Assembly: GCF_963678635.1 (NCBI RefSeq)
Contig: NC_087062.1
Location: 59,226,129 to 59,290,128, forward strand
Length of the DNA: 64,000 bases
DNA from: Symsagittifera roscoffensis
Lineage: Eukaryota; Xenacoelomorpha; Acoela; Convolutidae
Direction: 5' to 3'
How positions within the stretch are numbered: the stretch's first letter is position 1; every line of letters starts with the position of its first letter. The translations under genes and the position numbers were made by a program. Shown in pieces: positions 24,667 to 33,943 of the stretch. Under the pieces are notes generated by a model that saw nothing but the letters and a program-made list of their open reading frames with translations, was not told where the DNA came from and ran no database searches.

Positions 24667-25142
24667 ATGATCTTCTCAGTGCAAAACAGCAACCTCATGT
24701 ACTCGCCTGATCTAGTACAAACTCAAGTGCGAGAAACTGTCTCTGTAGTTTTTTTGACACGAATGGTCATCCCAATCCAAGTCTGGCACATGGTGGAAGT
24801 GATGCGAAGGGATTCCACGAACATCATATGACACAAGTACCCATGACAGAGAACCAACTTGAAGAAATGCAAATGATGGAGGAAGTTTCTGATCATGTGG
24901 GAATGAACTACCCCGAGATTCCTGTGTCAAAATTTGTTGCTCAACCAGTCGACGACTTCCTCTTTCCTTGAGAGGAGGCAGGATCAGCCGAAAACCCCAT
25001 CACAATAGATGAACATGAGGGTTTCTCAGAAACAATGACGCCTCCAGCTCCACAACAACCACCAGCAATGGAACCTCGTCCAGCTCTGCGTTCTATAGAG
25101 AACCTCCAGAACTCTTCTGCTGCTCGACAGCTGTTTGATTAA
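24667..25142 (+). pseudogene. Unidentified gene with a one-base slip and an in-frame TGA
   Basis: ATG at 24,667 opens a frame that is lost at a T7 run (24,749-24,755). Shifting by one base opens a second frame from 24,756 to a TGA at 24,969, and the same frame is open again from 24,972 to TAA at 25,140, giving about 155 codons in all. Base composition is markedly less AT-rich than the surroundings, as expected of coding DNA. The product is Met/Glu- and then Pro-rich (EMQMMEEVSDH, TPPAPQQPPAMEPRP), without membrane segments. No domain recognised. It could be a recently broken gene, a sequence with an assembly indel, or a readthrough gene. The minus-strand frame here is a shadow. Confidence 0.55.
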
Positions 25143-25378
25143 ATGTTTTTGTAAAAAAATGTTGTTTGGTATTGACTTCGTTTTCTGAAATTAATTAATT
25201 TCTTCAATTTCATTTTAATTATGAGAATAGATGAGAGGTTCAGGGTAAACCATTGAAAACGAACTAGAACTTAATTTAGTGCTCCGAATTCTCTTATATG
25301 TTAAGAAACTCGAATAATTTTTGCACACATATTCGGAAAAACACTAGAAAAATTGTACAGAAGTAAAAAGTTACCTAC

Positions 25379-25872
25379 TGGTTTTTGCATCTTGTCAAAA
25401 GACTCACACAATTTTAGCACTTCGTAGAAAAATTGAAACACTTTTCGCATCTCGTCAAAAAAAGTGAAACACTTTTCGCATATTGTCAGAAATATTGAAA
25501 CACTTTTCGCATTTTGTAGGAAACAATTGAAACCATATTTGCATTTTATAGAAAAAACTGAAACACTTTCCGTATCTTGTCAAACAATTTGAAACACTTT
25601 TCGGATTTTGTCGAAAAAAGTGAAACACTTTTCGCATTTTGTCAAAAAAAGTGAAACACTTTTTGCATTTGTAGGAAAAAAGTGAAACACTTTTCGCATC
25701 TTGTCAAAAAAAGTGAAACACATTTCGCGCCTTGTTAAAAAAATTGAAACACTTTTCACACTTTGTCAAAAAACTTGAAACAATTTTCGCATTTGTACAA
25801 AAAAAGTGGAACACTTTTCGCATACGCTTCAAAAAATTGAATCCTTTTTCCCATCTTGCCGAAATAAATCAT
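25379..25872 (+). repeat. 31-base minisatellite, about 16 units
   Basis: Unit close to cttttcgcat-cttgtcaaaaaaag-tgaaaca, repeated head to tail about 16 times with point changes and small length differences. No unique spacers occur, so this is not a CRISPR-like array. It separates the 24.67-kb gene from the rest of the core. Confidence 0.85.
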
Positions 25873-26051
25873 TACAAATTTTCTTGCACAATTAATTACT
25901 AACCTTTATGAAATTTTTATTCAAAATTTAATCCTTCAGAAAACTAATTTATGCGTGTCTGTTGATCAGAAACAATTGAAAACCAAGGTATTAACATAAG
26001 GAAAAGCGATGAAAGTCATGAATATAGAAGTTTTCTAAGCAACAAATCAAC

Positions 26052-26297
26052 ATGCTTTTTACATTAATGTTTTGCGTTTTTTGCCTTATCCTTCAAGAAA
26101 TAAAGTTAAAATTTTACATAATTGTTGAAAAACCACGAAAAAACGTGCATTTTACTGAAACAATTCTTAGGTCTTTTTGCATTTTGCAAAAACTCTTGAG
26201 AGAATTTTTGGTACACAAAAAAATTATTTACATTTATATGTTAAAAACTGTTCAGGCTGGAAAAAAATTATTAACAAAATTATCAAAATTCTTGTAA
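26052..26297 (+). CDS. Hypothetical small protein, hydrophobic N-terminus
   Basis: An 81-codon ATG-started frame. The first 17 residues are strongly hydrophobic (MLFTLMFCVFCLILQEI), resembling a signal peptide or membrane anchor, and the rest is Lys/Ile/Leu-rich. In DNA this AT-rich such a frame can arise by chance; no family resemblance and no clear promoter. Confidence 0.25.
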   Translation: MLFTLMFCVFCLILQEIKLKFYIIVEKPRKNVHFTETILRSFCILQKLLREFLVHKKIIYIYMLKTVQAGKKLLTKLSKFL

Positions 26298-26430
26298 CAA
26301 ATATTCAATTATCATAAGAAAATTTATTTGAAAAAGCCATTCAGAGGGGTTTGACATGATTCCTCTAAAGAGCTAAGAAGATGTATTTTGAATTATTTAG
26401 GTAATAAAAAAGTAATTTCACCTGAGAAAA

Positions 26431-26665
26431 TGACGTCATTACACTTTAACTTTTATAGAACAGTAAAAGTTGTCGAATATTGACGTCATTATTCATTAAT
26501 TTCTAGAATCTTCTAACTTTTAGAATCTACAGATTAAATCCTTGAATTTTATAAGAAGTCATTACACAAAAACATCTAGATTTTTCTCAATCTTCTAAAT
26601 TCTAGAAATAATCACCAAAATTTAACCAATCAGAATTCCAGAACTAACTCTAAGGTGATGACGTT
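26431..26665. promoter_or_regulatory. Cluster of CRE, heat-shock-type and CCAAT motifs
   Basis: Two perfect TGACGTCA palindromes (CREB/ATF sites) at 26,431 and 26,481, a partial third (TGACGTTG) at 26,658, a heat-shock-element pattern TTCTAGAATCTTC (three alternating TTC/GAA units) at 26,501, another TTCTAGAA near 26,600, and a CCAAT box near 26,624. The density within 235 bases is unusual for this AT-rich region. The nearest downstream start is 27,190. Function is inferred from motifs only. Confidence 0.45.
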
Positions 26666-27189
26666 GATGAAAAAAAAAAAAATTGTGGATTTTAGTTATT
26701 TTGCAAGCTTTCAAATCTAAATAAGGATGCGCAACCAAAAGTGTAAATATTAGGAATAGTTTTCAATGAAATTCTTCCTTTTTGATAAACCTTAGTCAAC
26801 AAAAAATTCTTATTTTACAAAGTCCTTCATAAACAATTAAAGTCAATCAAGTGTTGCAAAATTTTTGGAGTTCAGTTTTTTATGAAAATTTCAGCAAATT
26901 CTACAGCTAAAAAAAATATATTTCATTTCATTTGAAAATCTCCTACAGTTAAGTTCATTTTACCAACATGAGAAAATTTTTTAGAAGAAACGGAAATCTA
27001 TCTCAAACTTTGAAATCAATCATAATAGAACGGGCGAATTACTGCATCCAGTTTGAAATTGGCTTTGAAATTGTCAAGATTCTCAAAATTTAAAAAAATC
27101 TTTAAGTTAGTGAGCAAATTATCATAGATCTTTCGGAATGGAGAGAACTCGAGAATAGAAAAGTTAGAAAATTTAGAAAAGAATTGGCT

Positions 27190-27544
27190 ATGTCTAAGTC
27201 ACCTTCGAGAAAAAAGTACGAGTTTTCATATGATTCAAAAGAAAAATATTTTGATGAAGTTGTGGATGTGGGATACGGAAATAGTTTTCCTTTGCTTACA
27301 AGTGAACATTTACTACAAATGACTATTTTTGAAAAATGATTGAATTTGACATCAGCTACAGAAATCCAAAGAAGTGTTTCAGGCCCTGAAGAATTTCCTT
27401 ACATGATTGGCGAAAAATTAAACAATTCGTGATAGAAGGTACAAGAAAGAAAAATTGAACGTTCAACAAGATAACTTAGCTCTGTTTAGAAGAAAACATG
27501 GTGTGGCACATAAAGAAGAAAGTGACAAGAAACTCGAAAATTAA
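27190..27544 (+). pseudogene. PC4/SUB1-like small protein gene (frames broken)
   Basis: ATG at 27,190 gives 49 codons (MSKSPSRKKYEFSYDS...) to TGA at 27,337. Overlapping pieces in the other frames continue with FDISYRNPKKCFRP, then ISLHDWRKIKQFVI, and finally a Lys/Glu-rich tail to TAA at 27,542. Human PC4 has an IREYW strand, a K-G-I-S-L turn and a W-x-x-L-K helix; the ISL-x-x-W-x-x-I-K pattern and the preceding strand match that plan. PC4 is a general transcription coactivator that binds single-stranded DNA. At least two frame changes are needed, so this is either broken, spliced in a way I cannot resolve, or affected by assembly errors. Confidence 0.45.
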
Positions 27545-27797
27545 CTCATTTTTTGATTTTTTAAACTTTTTTTCAAGTTTCCCAATGAATTGTAAAAAAA
27601 AAATTTTTTATCATTTGAAAAAAAAGTTCCTGAACCAAAGCTTAGTTTTTAAAAATTTATCAGTGTAAACTCTTAAGAGCACATTTGAAAACAATTGATT
27701 ATTTTATCACAAAGCTTACATAATCACTATGCACTGAACCATGACAATCAATAAAGCAATCAAGGATCTTGAACAAATCAGATTCATATTTTGAGTT

Positions 27798-28280
27798 TTA
27801 AATTATTTGAATTCTATCCAGAAACGCTGAAACAAGAGTTTGTGTGGACGCCAGTTTCTGGTTGCAACATAAATAATGTCTCCTAAATTTTTTCCGAATC
27901 AGTCGTTTCCTTGCAATACTAGGCATCTTTTCGGCTCCTTTCCATCGTAAATTATGTTGAACTGCTCGTCTAAGCTGATTGAACATTTCTCCGCTTGACG
28001 CAACAATACTTGTATAGAATCTATGTTTGAATAAATTGTAAATACAGTCACTTTCTTGATATATGTATACATATTTATCTAATCTCTGAAAAATTTGGCC
28101 AAGAGATATTCCTATTAAAACCAAATGGAACTTACAATTTTCCAAAGAACATAAAGTTTTGTGGTTAGATACACAATAATAATGTGTAACTATGTATTTT
28201 TTGTAAAAATCACTTGAAACGGAAATAAAAAGCGATTTTTTACAATAATCTGAGTAAAAGCTGGGAAGAGCTTGACACAT
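27798..28280 (-). CDS. Hypothetical basic protein with TATA promoter
   Basis: The first in-frame ATG (28,280) gives about 160 residues ending at 27,798. The C-terminal half is strongly basic (RKRLIRKKFRRHYLCCNQK), as in nucleic-acid-binding proteins. A TATATAA box lies 46-52 bases upstream of the ATG (28,326-28,332), well placed. Inside the frame sits a textbook intron candidate (28,135-28,086, 50 bases, GTAAGT...TTTTCAG); removing it would bring a stop within one codon, so either it is unused or it makes a short alternative product. No family recognised. It diverges from the PC4-like gene at 28.5 kb. Confidence 0.45.
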   Translation of the reverse strand: MCQALPSFYSDYCKKSLFISVSSDFYKKYIVTHYYCVSNHKTLCSLENCKFHLVLIGISLGQIFQRLDKYVYIYQESDCIYNLFKHRFYTSIVASSGEMFNQLRRAVQHNLRWKGAEKMPSIARKRLIRKKFRRHYLCCNQKLASTQTLVSAFLDRIQII

Positions 28281-28490
28281 AGCAGCAGCCACTGGGAAAA
28301 AAGATTTTTGCTGAGAACTGTGGAGTTATATAGGAGAAGTAACGCCTACATGATTTCGGCATATGTAAGTTTTTTACAAAACATTCCTTATTTGGTAATA
28401 CTTCCATAAATGGAAATCATGATGAGTCATACTTCTTACTTCCATTTTCATTTAATCTCAAAATCATTTTTCTCATTTCTCTTAATCTGA
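28281..28490. promoter_or_regulatory. Divergent promoter interval
   Basis: The interval between the minus-strand gene (ATG 28,280) and the plus-strand PC4-like frame (open from 28,491) carries the minus-strand TATATAA at 28,326-28,332. A plus-strand mini-exon candidate (ATG at 28,351 followed by CATAT/GTAAGT) lies here too. Whether it splices to the downstream frame is unclear because the phases I tried did not fit. Confidence 0.4.
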
Positions 28491-28508
28491 TTAGTCTGTT
28501 CTTCAAAC

Positions 28509-29030
28509 TTGTTCTCAAGAAAAGACACTAGTTCCAATTATAATGAGTTCTCAAAAAATCAAACAAGAATTGGGAGATTTGTTTGGTTCCAAAAATTCTA
28601 CAAGGGGAAACTTTATTTTGAGCCCTGCTTTCAACTATTAAAAATAAACAATTTGGGACAATTTGAAAACTCCCAACAAGTCTATCTTAGTGAAAAAGAA
28701 GGTGAAGCATTATCGACAATCCGGAATACTGTTATTCACGATGCTGAAAACTTTGGACTCGTACCTAAGAAATCTGGCAAAGAATCAACTATGGATCAGG
28801 AGCTGGAGATCTGTAATAGAGTATATGAAATAGCAACATACAACATGGGGAGGGTGTGTGTCACAATCAAGAAGTACAGTGTGAACAAGCCACCCTACAT
28901 TCAGATTCGGCTCTTTACTGCAAGAGAGAATGAAGCAATGAAACAAGTTGCCTACACTTTGAACGAATTCAAAGAACTGTCCCAAATTTTGAGAGACTTC
29001 AAGTTTGTTGATAATTGTAAGCCTCAGTAA
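28509..29030 (+). CDS. Protein with two PC4/SUB1-like domains
   Basis: The frame is open from 28,491 and ends at TAA 29,028-29,030; the coordinate given starts at a TTG because no in-frame ATG precedes the domains. Domain 1 (about residues 22-75) reads RFVWFQKFYKGKLYF then VYLSEKEGEALSTI. Domain 2 (about 115-165) reads VCVTIKKYSVNKPPYIQIRL then YTLNEFKELSQI. Both follow the PC4 order: V-x-V-x-x-F/Y-x-G-K strand, I-x-I-R strand, then S/T-L-x-x-x-E-x-L helix start. PC4 family proteins bind single-stranded or melted DNA and act in transcription, replication or repair. The start is unresolved (splicing, non-ATG or truncation). The minus-strand frame is a shadow. Confidence 0.55.
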   Translation: MFSRKDTSSNYNEFSKNQTRIGRFVWFQKFYKGKLYFEPCFQLLKINNLGQFENSQQVYLSEKEGEALSTIRNTVIHDAENFGLVPKKSGKESTMDQELEICNRVYEIATYNMGRVCVTIKKYSVNKPPYIQIRLFTARENEAMKQVAYTLNEFKELSQILRDFKFVDNCKPQ

Positions 29031-29341
29031 TACTTTGTGATGTTTTTATGTTGGTTAATTGAAAAATTGTTGGTTCAAAACTATCTTTTGTCACTGAAGT
29101 GCACATTTAGAGCTGGGATATCTGAGGAAAAGTCAGACAAAACATAAGAATTTAGTGAAATTTGACATAAAACACTATCCAATTATCAATAGATTTCCCA
29201 GTATTTGTTTAGGAAATTACCAAAAAATTTAATTAATTACTGCTTTTATCAAAAGTTAAGTAAAACTTGTCTTAGTTGAACAAAATTACAAACAAAATGT
29301 ATAGTTAGTTGTAACATTATCATTAGTTTTCGAAATTCTGA

Positions 29342-29428
29342 ATTTCATTGGTTGTTTTCAATTTCCTTAATTTGAGGTTTTGATTGGCTACATGAATTTA
29401 CTTAATACCAATCAGTCTCTATTTAAAG
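29342..29428 (+). promoter_or_regulatory. CCAAT/TATA promoter of the 29.47-kb gene
   Basis: ATTGG at 29,347 and 29,383, CCAAT at 29,408, and TATTTAAAG at 29,420-29,428, followed 37 bases later by the ATG at 29,465. Spacing and order are those of a compact polymerase II promoter. The CCAAT flank (accaatcag) matches the unit of the 54-base arrays in the arms. Confidence 0.5.
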
Positions 29429-29464
29429 GAAAAACATTTTATGTTGATTACAAAATAAGTAAAA

Positions 29465-30125
29465 ATGGTTCAACAATTCGAGTTTTTTCAAGTTTCTTTG
29501 TTAATTTCAGAAAGAAATATGTTTCTATCAAGGGCGTTTTCAATGTCTGAAATGAACATTTATCAGATTTTAAGGTTAAATTACTACAAAAATCAAAAAG
29601 AGTGGTGGACAGATGACGTTGATGGAGTATTAGTTTTTACTTGTATAAAAACACAGAAACTTCAAAAATTCTGTTAAAAAGATGGAGAGGAGATTTCAGA
29701 AAAGAAGAGTACTGCCAGATTTATCAACAATGTTTTTTATTTAGAAGAACTAACTCAAATTGAGTGGTCAATCAGTAAAAAACAAATGAATGGAAGAGTC
29801 TATGAAACAAATATTGAAGATAAGGAACATCATTTTGAATACTGTTTTGAATTTGATACAAATGCAAAATCTAGATTTGTCAGATTATCTTTTTATCGAC
29901 TATCCAAATTTAAAAAATTTCCGGTTGTTTATATTACAATATACCAGAAAGAAAATAACAAAAAAATATTTTGGTAATTTCTCTTTTCACTGGTTAGAAA
30001 TAGAACAAATCGAAAAAATTTTGATTAAAATTTCAAAATTTGAATTGAGCATCGAAAAAATATATATAAACCGGACAAGAAATCTCATTTATCTCACTTT
30101 GGTGTCAATTGTATATGTTAGTTAG
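29465..30125 (+). pseudogene. Second PC4-like gene, frame-shifted
   Basis: ATG at 29,465 opens 70 codons to a stop at 29,675. Coding character resumes in overlapping frames 29,786-29,977 and 29,790-30,125. The later part reads RFVRLSFYRLSKFKKFPVVY followed by IYQKENNKK and an EIEQIEKILIKI-type helix, resembling domain 2 of the 28.5-kb protein. The first part (DDVDGVLVFTCIKTQKL) may be a diverged first domain. At least two frame changes separate the pieces. TATATATAAA at 30,059 lies inside it and is probably incidental. Confidence 0.4.
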
Positions 30126-30219
30126 TCATGTTAGAACAATTCAATTAAACTGATTGATTGGGAAATTTCATAAACATAGTTTGGTTCTGATCTACAAATT
30201 ATTTTAAAATCTGTGAATA

Positions 30220-30450
30220 CTTCATTCTGATTGGTTATTACCACAAATAATAGCTGTGAAGAAATCCTTGATACCTACAAACGATATCAAAACTGTTGAA
30301 AAACCCATGAGAAGTAGAAATCAGTTTTGATTGGTTGACATAAAATCTATTAAAAATTCCATGACCATTGAAAATCGATTCTGATGGTTGATATCAGAAA
30401 AGATAAAAATTTCCTTATAATTTATGCTCGATTCTGATTGGTTGATAGCA
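30220..30450. repeat. CCAAT-box array, right arm (inverted)
   Basis: ATTGG at 30,230, 30,330 and 30,437, with a degenerate GATGG at 30,384, gives the same spacing of about 54 bases as the left array but inverted. The units read gattctgattggttgata. Units near 30,330-30,440 belong to the arm; the one at 30,230 lies in the core. Confidence 0.6.
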
Positions 30451-30667
30451 AAACTTTTGAAAACTCCATAGTTAGATTGGATAAATTTTATTTCAGCTAG
30501 GCTAAATAGTAAATGCATTCTGATTTTCTTTCACGTTAAAAGTAATTGGTTAAGAAATTTGTTTTTTCTTATTCATTTTTATTCATTTTTTGAGGTTATT
30601 CAACTTTTCTTTTCTAAAAATTTGGGACATTCTAAATCTCCCGTTTTTTCGTTTTCTACTTATTGAG

Positions 30668-30886
30668 ATGCCGTCACTGAATAGAAACGAAAGAATTGCA
30701 TGTCTTCAATGTGAAAGAGAATACACTCGCTTACACGCATCAAGACATCGAAAGCATTGGCGTTTTGAAGTGTTCCAATTGTAACTTTTATACATATAGC
30801 AGCGAGGAACCTACTAATCATATCAAGAAGAAGCATTGTCAATTTAATGTTAATTTATGTGATCAACAGTCTCAAAACTCACTCTA
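30668..30886 (+). pseudogene. C2H2 zinc-finger ORF in right arm (frame-shifted)
   Basis: ATG at 30,668 begins MPSLNRNERIACLQCEREYT, with a Cys-x2-Cys pair and an H-x2-H soon after, then reaches a stop at 30,782. An overlapping frame encodes a textbook finger: Cys-x2-Cys-x12-His-x4-His (KCSNCNFYTYSSEEPTNHI, then KKKH). One base change of frame would be needed to link the two. C2H2 fingers bind DNA; in a mobile element they may bind its ends or regulate its genes. The left copy has lost two of the cysteines. Confidence 0.45.
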
Positions 30887-31828
30887 GGGGAAGGTAAAAT
30901 TGATATATTTTTAATAAAAACATAGTACAAATTCCTTTGAATAATAATTTTTTACTGAATCTGAAATAACTATACACGAAATTTGAAAAAATTCTAGTAA
31001 AAATTTACAGTGTTTCCATCATAATTCTTGTTTTTTCATATTCAAAGGTTCTGATTGATGATAAAACCAACAACCGAGTTCAAATTGTCTCGAAACTTTC
31101 AATGGAAATCGATCCGAAAATCTTTCATCTACTGTAAAAACTCCAACGGTTGCTAGCTTGCGGAGATTTTGTTGCGATCGATTTGTAGTAAAAGTGAATC
31201 ACATACGCTAATGAGTGCTGAAGTGTTTGTTGAAATACTATAAAAAACTGGATATTTATAAAACATTGATTAATTGAAAGGTTTTACCAAATAACCATTT
31301 TAAAGTTTTCCTTGCTTAGCGCTTGTAAAAGTAAATCATATAAGATATAAAAAAGTAAGATAAACATCATTCGCAACCAAAATTTACTTCAAAGCAGAAA
31401 TTCAGAGTTGAAACAGCAACATACACATAGGTCGAGAAAAAATTTTAAAGTTTTTTAAAAAGGATTTATGGTATTAATTCTGCTTCGGATTAATGAACGT
31501 TCGTTGAAATGATACATTTTTCCCTCTAAAACTCAATTTTCAAATAAAACTTTGTTCGATCTTGATTAAGTTGGAAGATAGTAGATGAAGCAGAAACTGA
31601 GAAAAAAAGAAATTGAGATAGAAACTCAATTTAATTCATTAGGAGTTTAGAGTTTTTTTTAAATTAAAACTTAGCTTTTATATTACATTTTGAGAAAAAA
31701 TCCAACATAAAAGTGTAATGTTTGGAAAAGTTTTTATCATTTGATATTATAGGTTAAGTTATATGAAAATTCAGATCTTTTGAAAATACTTTGTTGTGAT
31801 GTCAACGCAACTCCAATTTGCTTTCAAG

Positions 31829-31832
31829 ATCT
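31829..31832. repeat. Target-site duplication ATCT (left)
   Basis: ATCT immediately precedes the 5' LTR and recurs right after the 3' LTR (46,536-46,539). The left arm keeps the pre-insertion sequence ctttcaag-atct-gcatttc as a single ATCT (about 21,893, inverted), confirming a 4-base duplication. Confidence 0.9.
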
Positions 31833-32247
31833 TGGAACCTGATCTAAACTACATTTTATAATTGGATAAACTGGATATTTTACCATACCACTGTAAAATA
31901 TTTACTATTAACCAATCATAATCCATCTAACTAACAACCCACTTATTTGTAAGTGCTGGAATTACTTGTAATTTCAGCACCAGAAAGATTTGAATTTAAC
32001 TTCGAAATTAGTTGCCTCTCCAAGAGAACTTCAACAGTTGCGATAAGCCAGTATACTCTAGATCTATTGAGCCTAGCAGAGAATAGTTAAACACCCTGAG
32101 ACTAGTAGATATAAGAGTAAGATTAGGATCGGTATTAGACTAAGAAGTTGCACGAATCTATCCGGCCGAAAATAAGATAGCGTGACGAGCAGACGGTGTA
32201 CCCTATCCGAAATCATTCTATGAGTTAACCACATTGGTCGTAACTCA
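31833..32247 (+). repeat. 5' LTR of element A
   Basis: 415 bases, starting TGGAACC and ending TAACTCA, thus with the standard TG...CA ends. It matches 46,126-46,535. A CCAAT box (aaccaatcataat) lies near 31,907. No TATA box was identified with confidence. Confidence 0.93.
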
Positions 32248-32249
32248 TC

Positions 32250-32260
32250 TGGTGCGACCA
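32250..32260 (+). promoter_or_regulatory. Candidate primer-binding site
   Basis: TGGTGCGACC starts two bases after the 5' LTR. Primer-binding sites begin with TGG, complementary to the CCA end of a tRNA. I could not match it to a specific tRNA from memory. Confidence 0.4.
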
Positions 32261-32897
32261 TAAGTCTCGAATAAGACCTTAATAGCTTAGAATTAACCAA
32301 ATATAGATTAGATTTTAGACAAAACCTTTTCAAAATGTTACACGATAATAATTTAATTGAAATGTCTCTACGACTCAATAGATCAGAGCCGATGTTCCGA
32401 AGAATACTAGAACTACCCGGTATTGGAATAAGAGATCGGACAAGAGACGATATACAACTACGTAGAATTTTACCATTTGGTTTTATGGTTGTACGGAAAA
32501 AGCCAACACAAACTTTTATATTTAGAATCTTATTAGCAATGAATTGAGATTTTCATTTGCAAACATAAAATTTTGAAGTAAATCTTCATGATCATTTCAG
32601 GGGCTAAACAAAGTTATTAATGTACAATAAAAATTGATAAAAAGATCTCAGATCGTTTACCTAATTTCTGCAGTTTTATATAAAACATATTTGAAAAATA
32701 TTTATTGAAAATAAAAACAAAAATTAGTAGCATGACAATAAGTAATTAGTAATCATAAATCATCTTGTTGTTCCAGCTCCATCACCTAAACATAACAGCA
32801 ATCATAGGCTCACTAATATCATTGAAAAACTAAATCTTTTTTCTAAATAAACTTAAACCATTTTAAATTTAAATTCACTTAATTTAAAAAAAAATCA

Positions 32898-32982
32898 GAT
32901 CATCAAGGCTTATCCTTGGATCTTTATAAATTTTCTATCTCACTAAATTAAAAATCTGATCATCAAGGCCTATCCTTGGATC
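32898..32982 (+). repeat. Twin leader stem-loops of element A
   Basis: The palindromic unit GATCATCAAGG-CTTAT-CCTTGGATC (32,898-32,922) is repeated 60 bases later (32,958-32,982) with one loop change. Each can fold with CAAGG/CCTTG plus outer GATC/GATC pairing. Their place in the untranslated leader between PBS and gag is where retroelements carry packaging or dimerisation signals; that role is inference. Confidence 0.55.
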
Positions 32983-33556
32983 AAAAAGAACAATTTTGTT
33001 CTCCCCCACCCACTTAGCAAGTGTCTAATGACCTCAAACGTCGATTCACTATCCAACCTTTTCAAAAGACCCAGGACTAATAGAAATTTTTCAACAAAAA
33101 AAACTAACCATTCAAATTAAGATAAACAGTGAAGAACTTCGGTTATTCATTCTTCACTTGAACCCTCTTCTTACCAGACCCAGGATAGATCTTAGACTTA
33201 GTAAGTTTAAAATAGTATCTAACGAACTGCTTGCGTTCTAATTATACCTGAACCTTGTGGATCGATTTACTATTCTCCAACCCTTGAACACAATCACTAC
33301 CCCTAAGTAAGATTAAGTAAGTTAACACCTTAACTTAGACTACCCACGAGAAAGTAGAACATCATTCTCCGGAATCGATATACTTTTCTCTCCAACCCTG
33401 AACAAAAAGACCCAGGTTAAGCTAACCAAAAAATCGTAAGGACTAACAGTCTAAGGAAATAGAAAAAACTAACAACTTCTTGCATCCCTCATACTAAACC
33501 TTATTTCATTCAAAAATTTAGGAAATAAACAAACAATCGTTTTACACAACTGTTAA

Positions 33557-33925
33557 ATAGATAACAAAAAATACGATCTTGTAATCACACCCCATACACA
33601 AACAGTTGGATACATTAGAACAAAACGACAAACAAAAAAAAGGAAAATTATAAACAAACAAAGACAAATCACACGAAAAAGATTTTCAAAAAAAAGAAAC
33701 GCATTTTCTGAATCAGAAGCCAACAGTTTAGACAAACTAAACAAATTAAAAGAATCAATAGATAAAAATTGTCCCATTCATGATCAATTATTTTTTTCCG
33801 ACTCAGAAACAATTTCAAATTCATCAAAAAGAGGAAAAAGAAGAATAAAAAGCAATACAAACACAAACCAGAACACTTGTATAATTGGAATCAACCAAAT
33901 AGACACATCGATAGTTATATATTAA
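33557..33925 (+). other. Open frame without ATG just upstream of gag
   Basis: 122 sense codons open between a TAA at 33,554 and TAA at 33,923, in a different frame from gag. It is rich in Lys/Arg near its start (TKRQTKKRK-like) and again later (SSKRGKRRIK), with a Ser/Glu-rich middle. No ATG, so it would need splicing, or it may be chance. If real, it could be a small basic accessory product of the element. Confidence 0.3.
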
Positions 33926-33943
33926 CAGTCATCAAACGAAAAA

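Larger units (their letters stand above)
30283..31832. repeat. Right arm of the giant element, inner part
   Basis: Inverted counterpart of about 21,895-23,490. It ends exactly at the ATCT duplicated by insertion of LTR element A; the rest of the arm resumes at 46,536. It contains the better-preserved zinc-finger copy. Confidence 0.8.

Noticed and set aside
24712-24930. Minus-strand ORF
   Set aside because: Shadow of the plus-strand gene at 24,667, which has better start context and coherent composition.
25379-25872. Regular short repeats that could suggest a CRISPR array
   Set aside because: Units are directly head to tail without unique spacers, and the DNA is eukaryotic.
28785-28985. Minus-strand ORF
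   Set aside because: Antisense to the PC4-like coding region, which shows domain structure.
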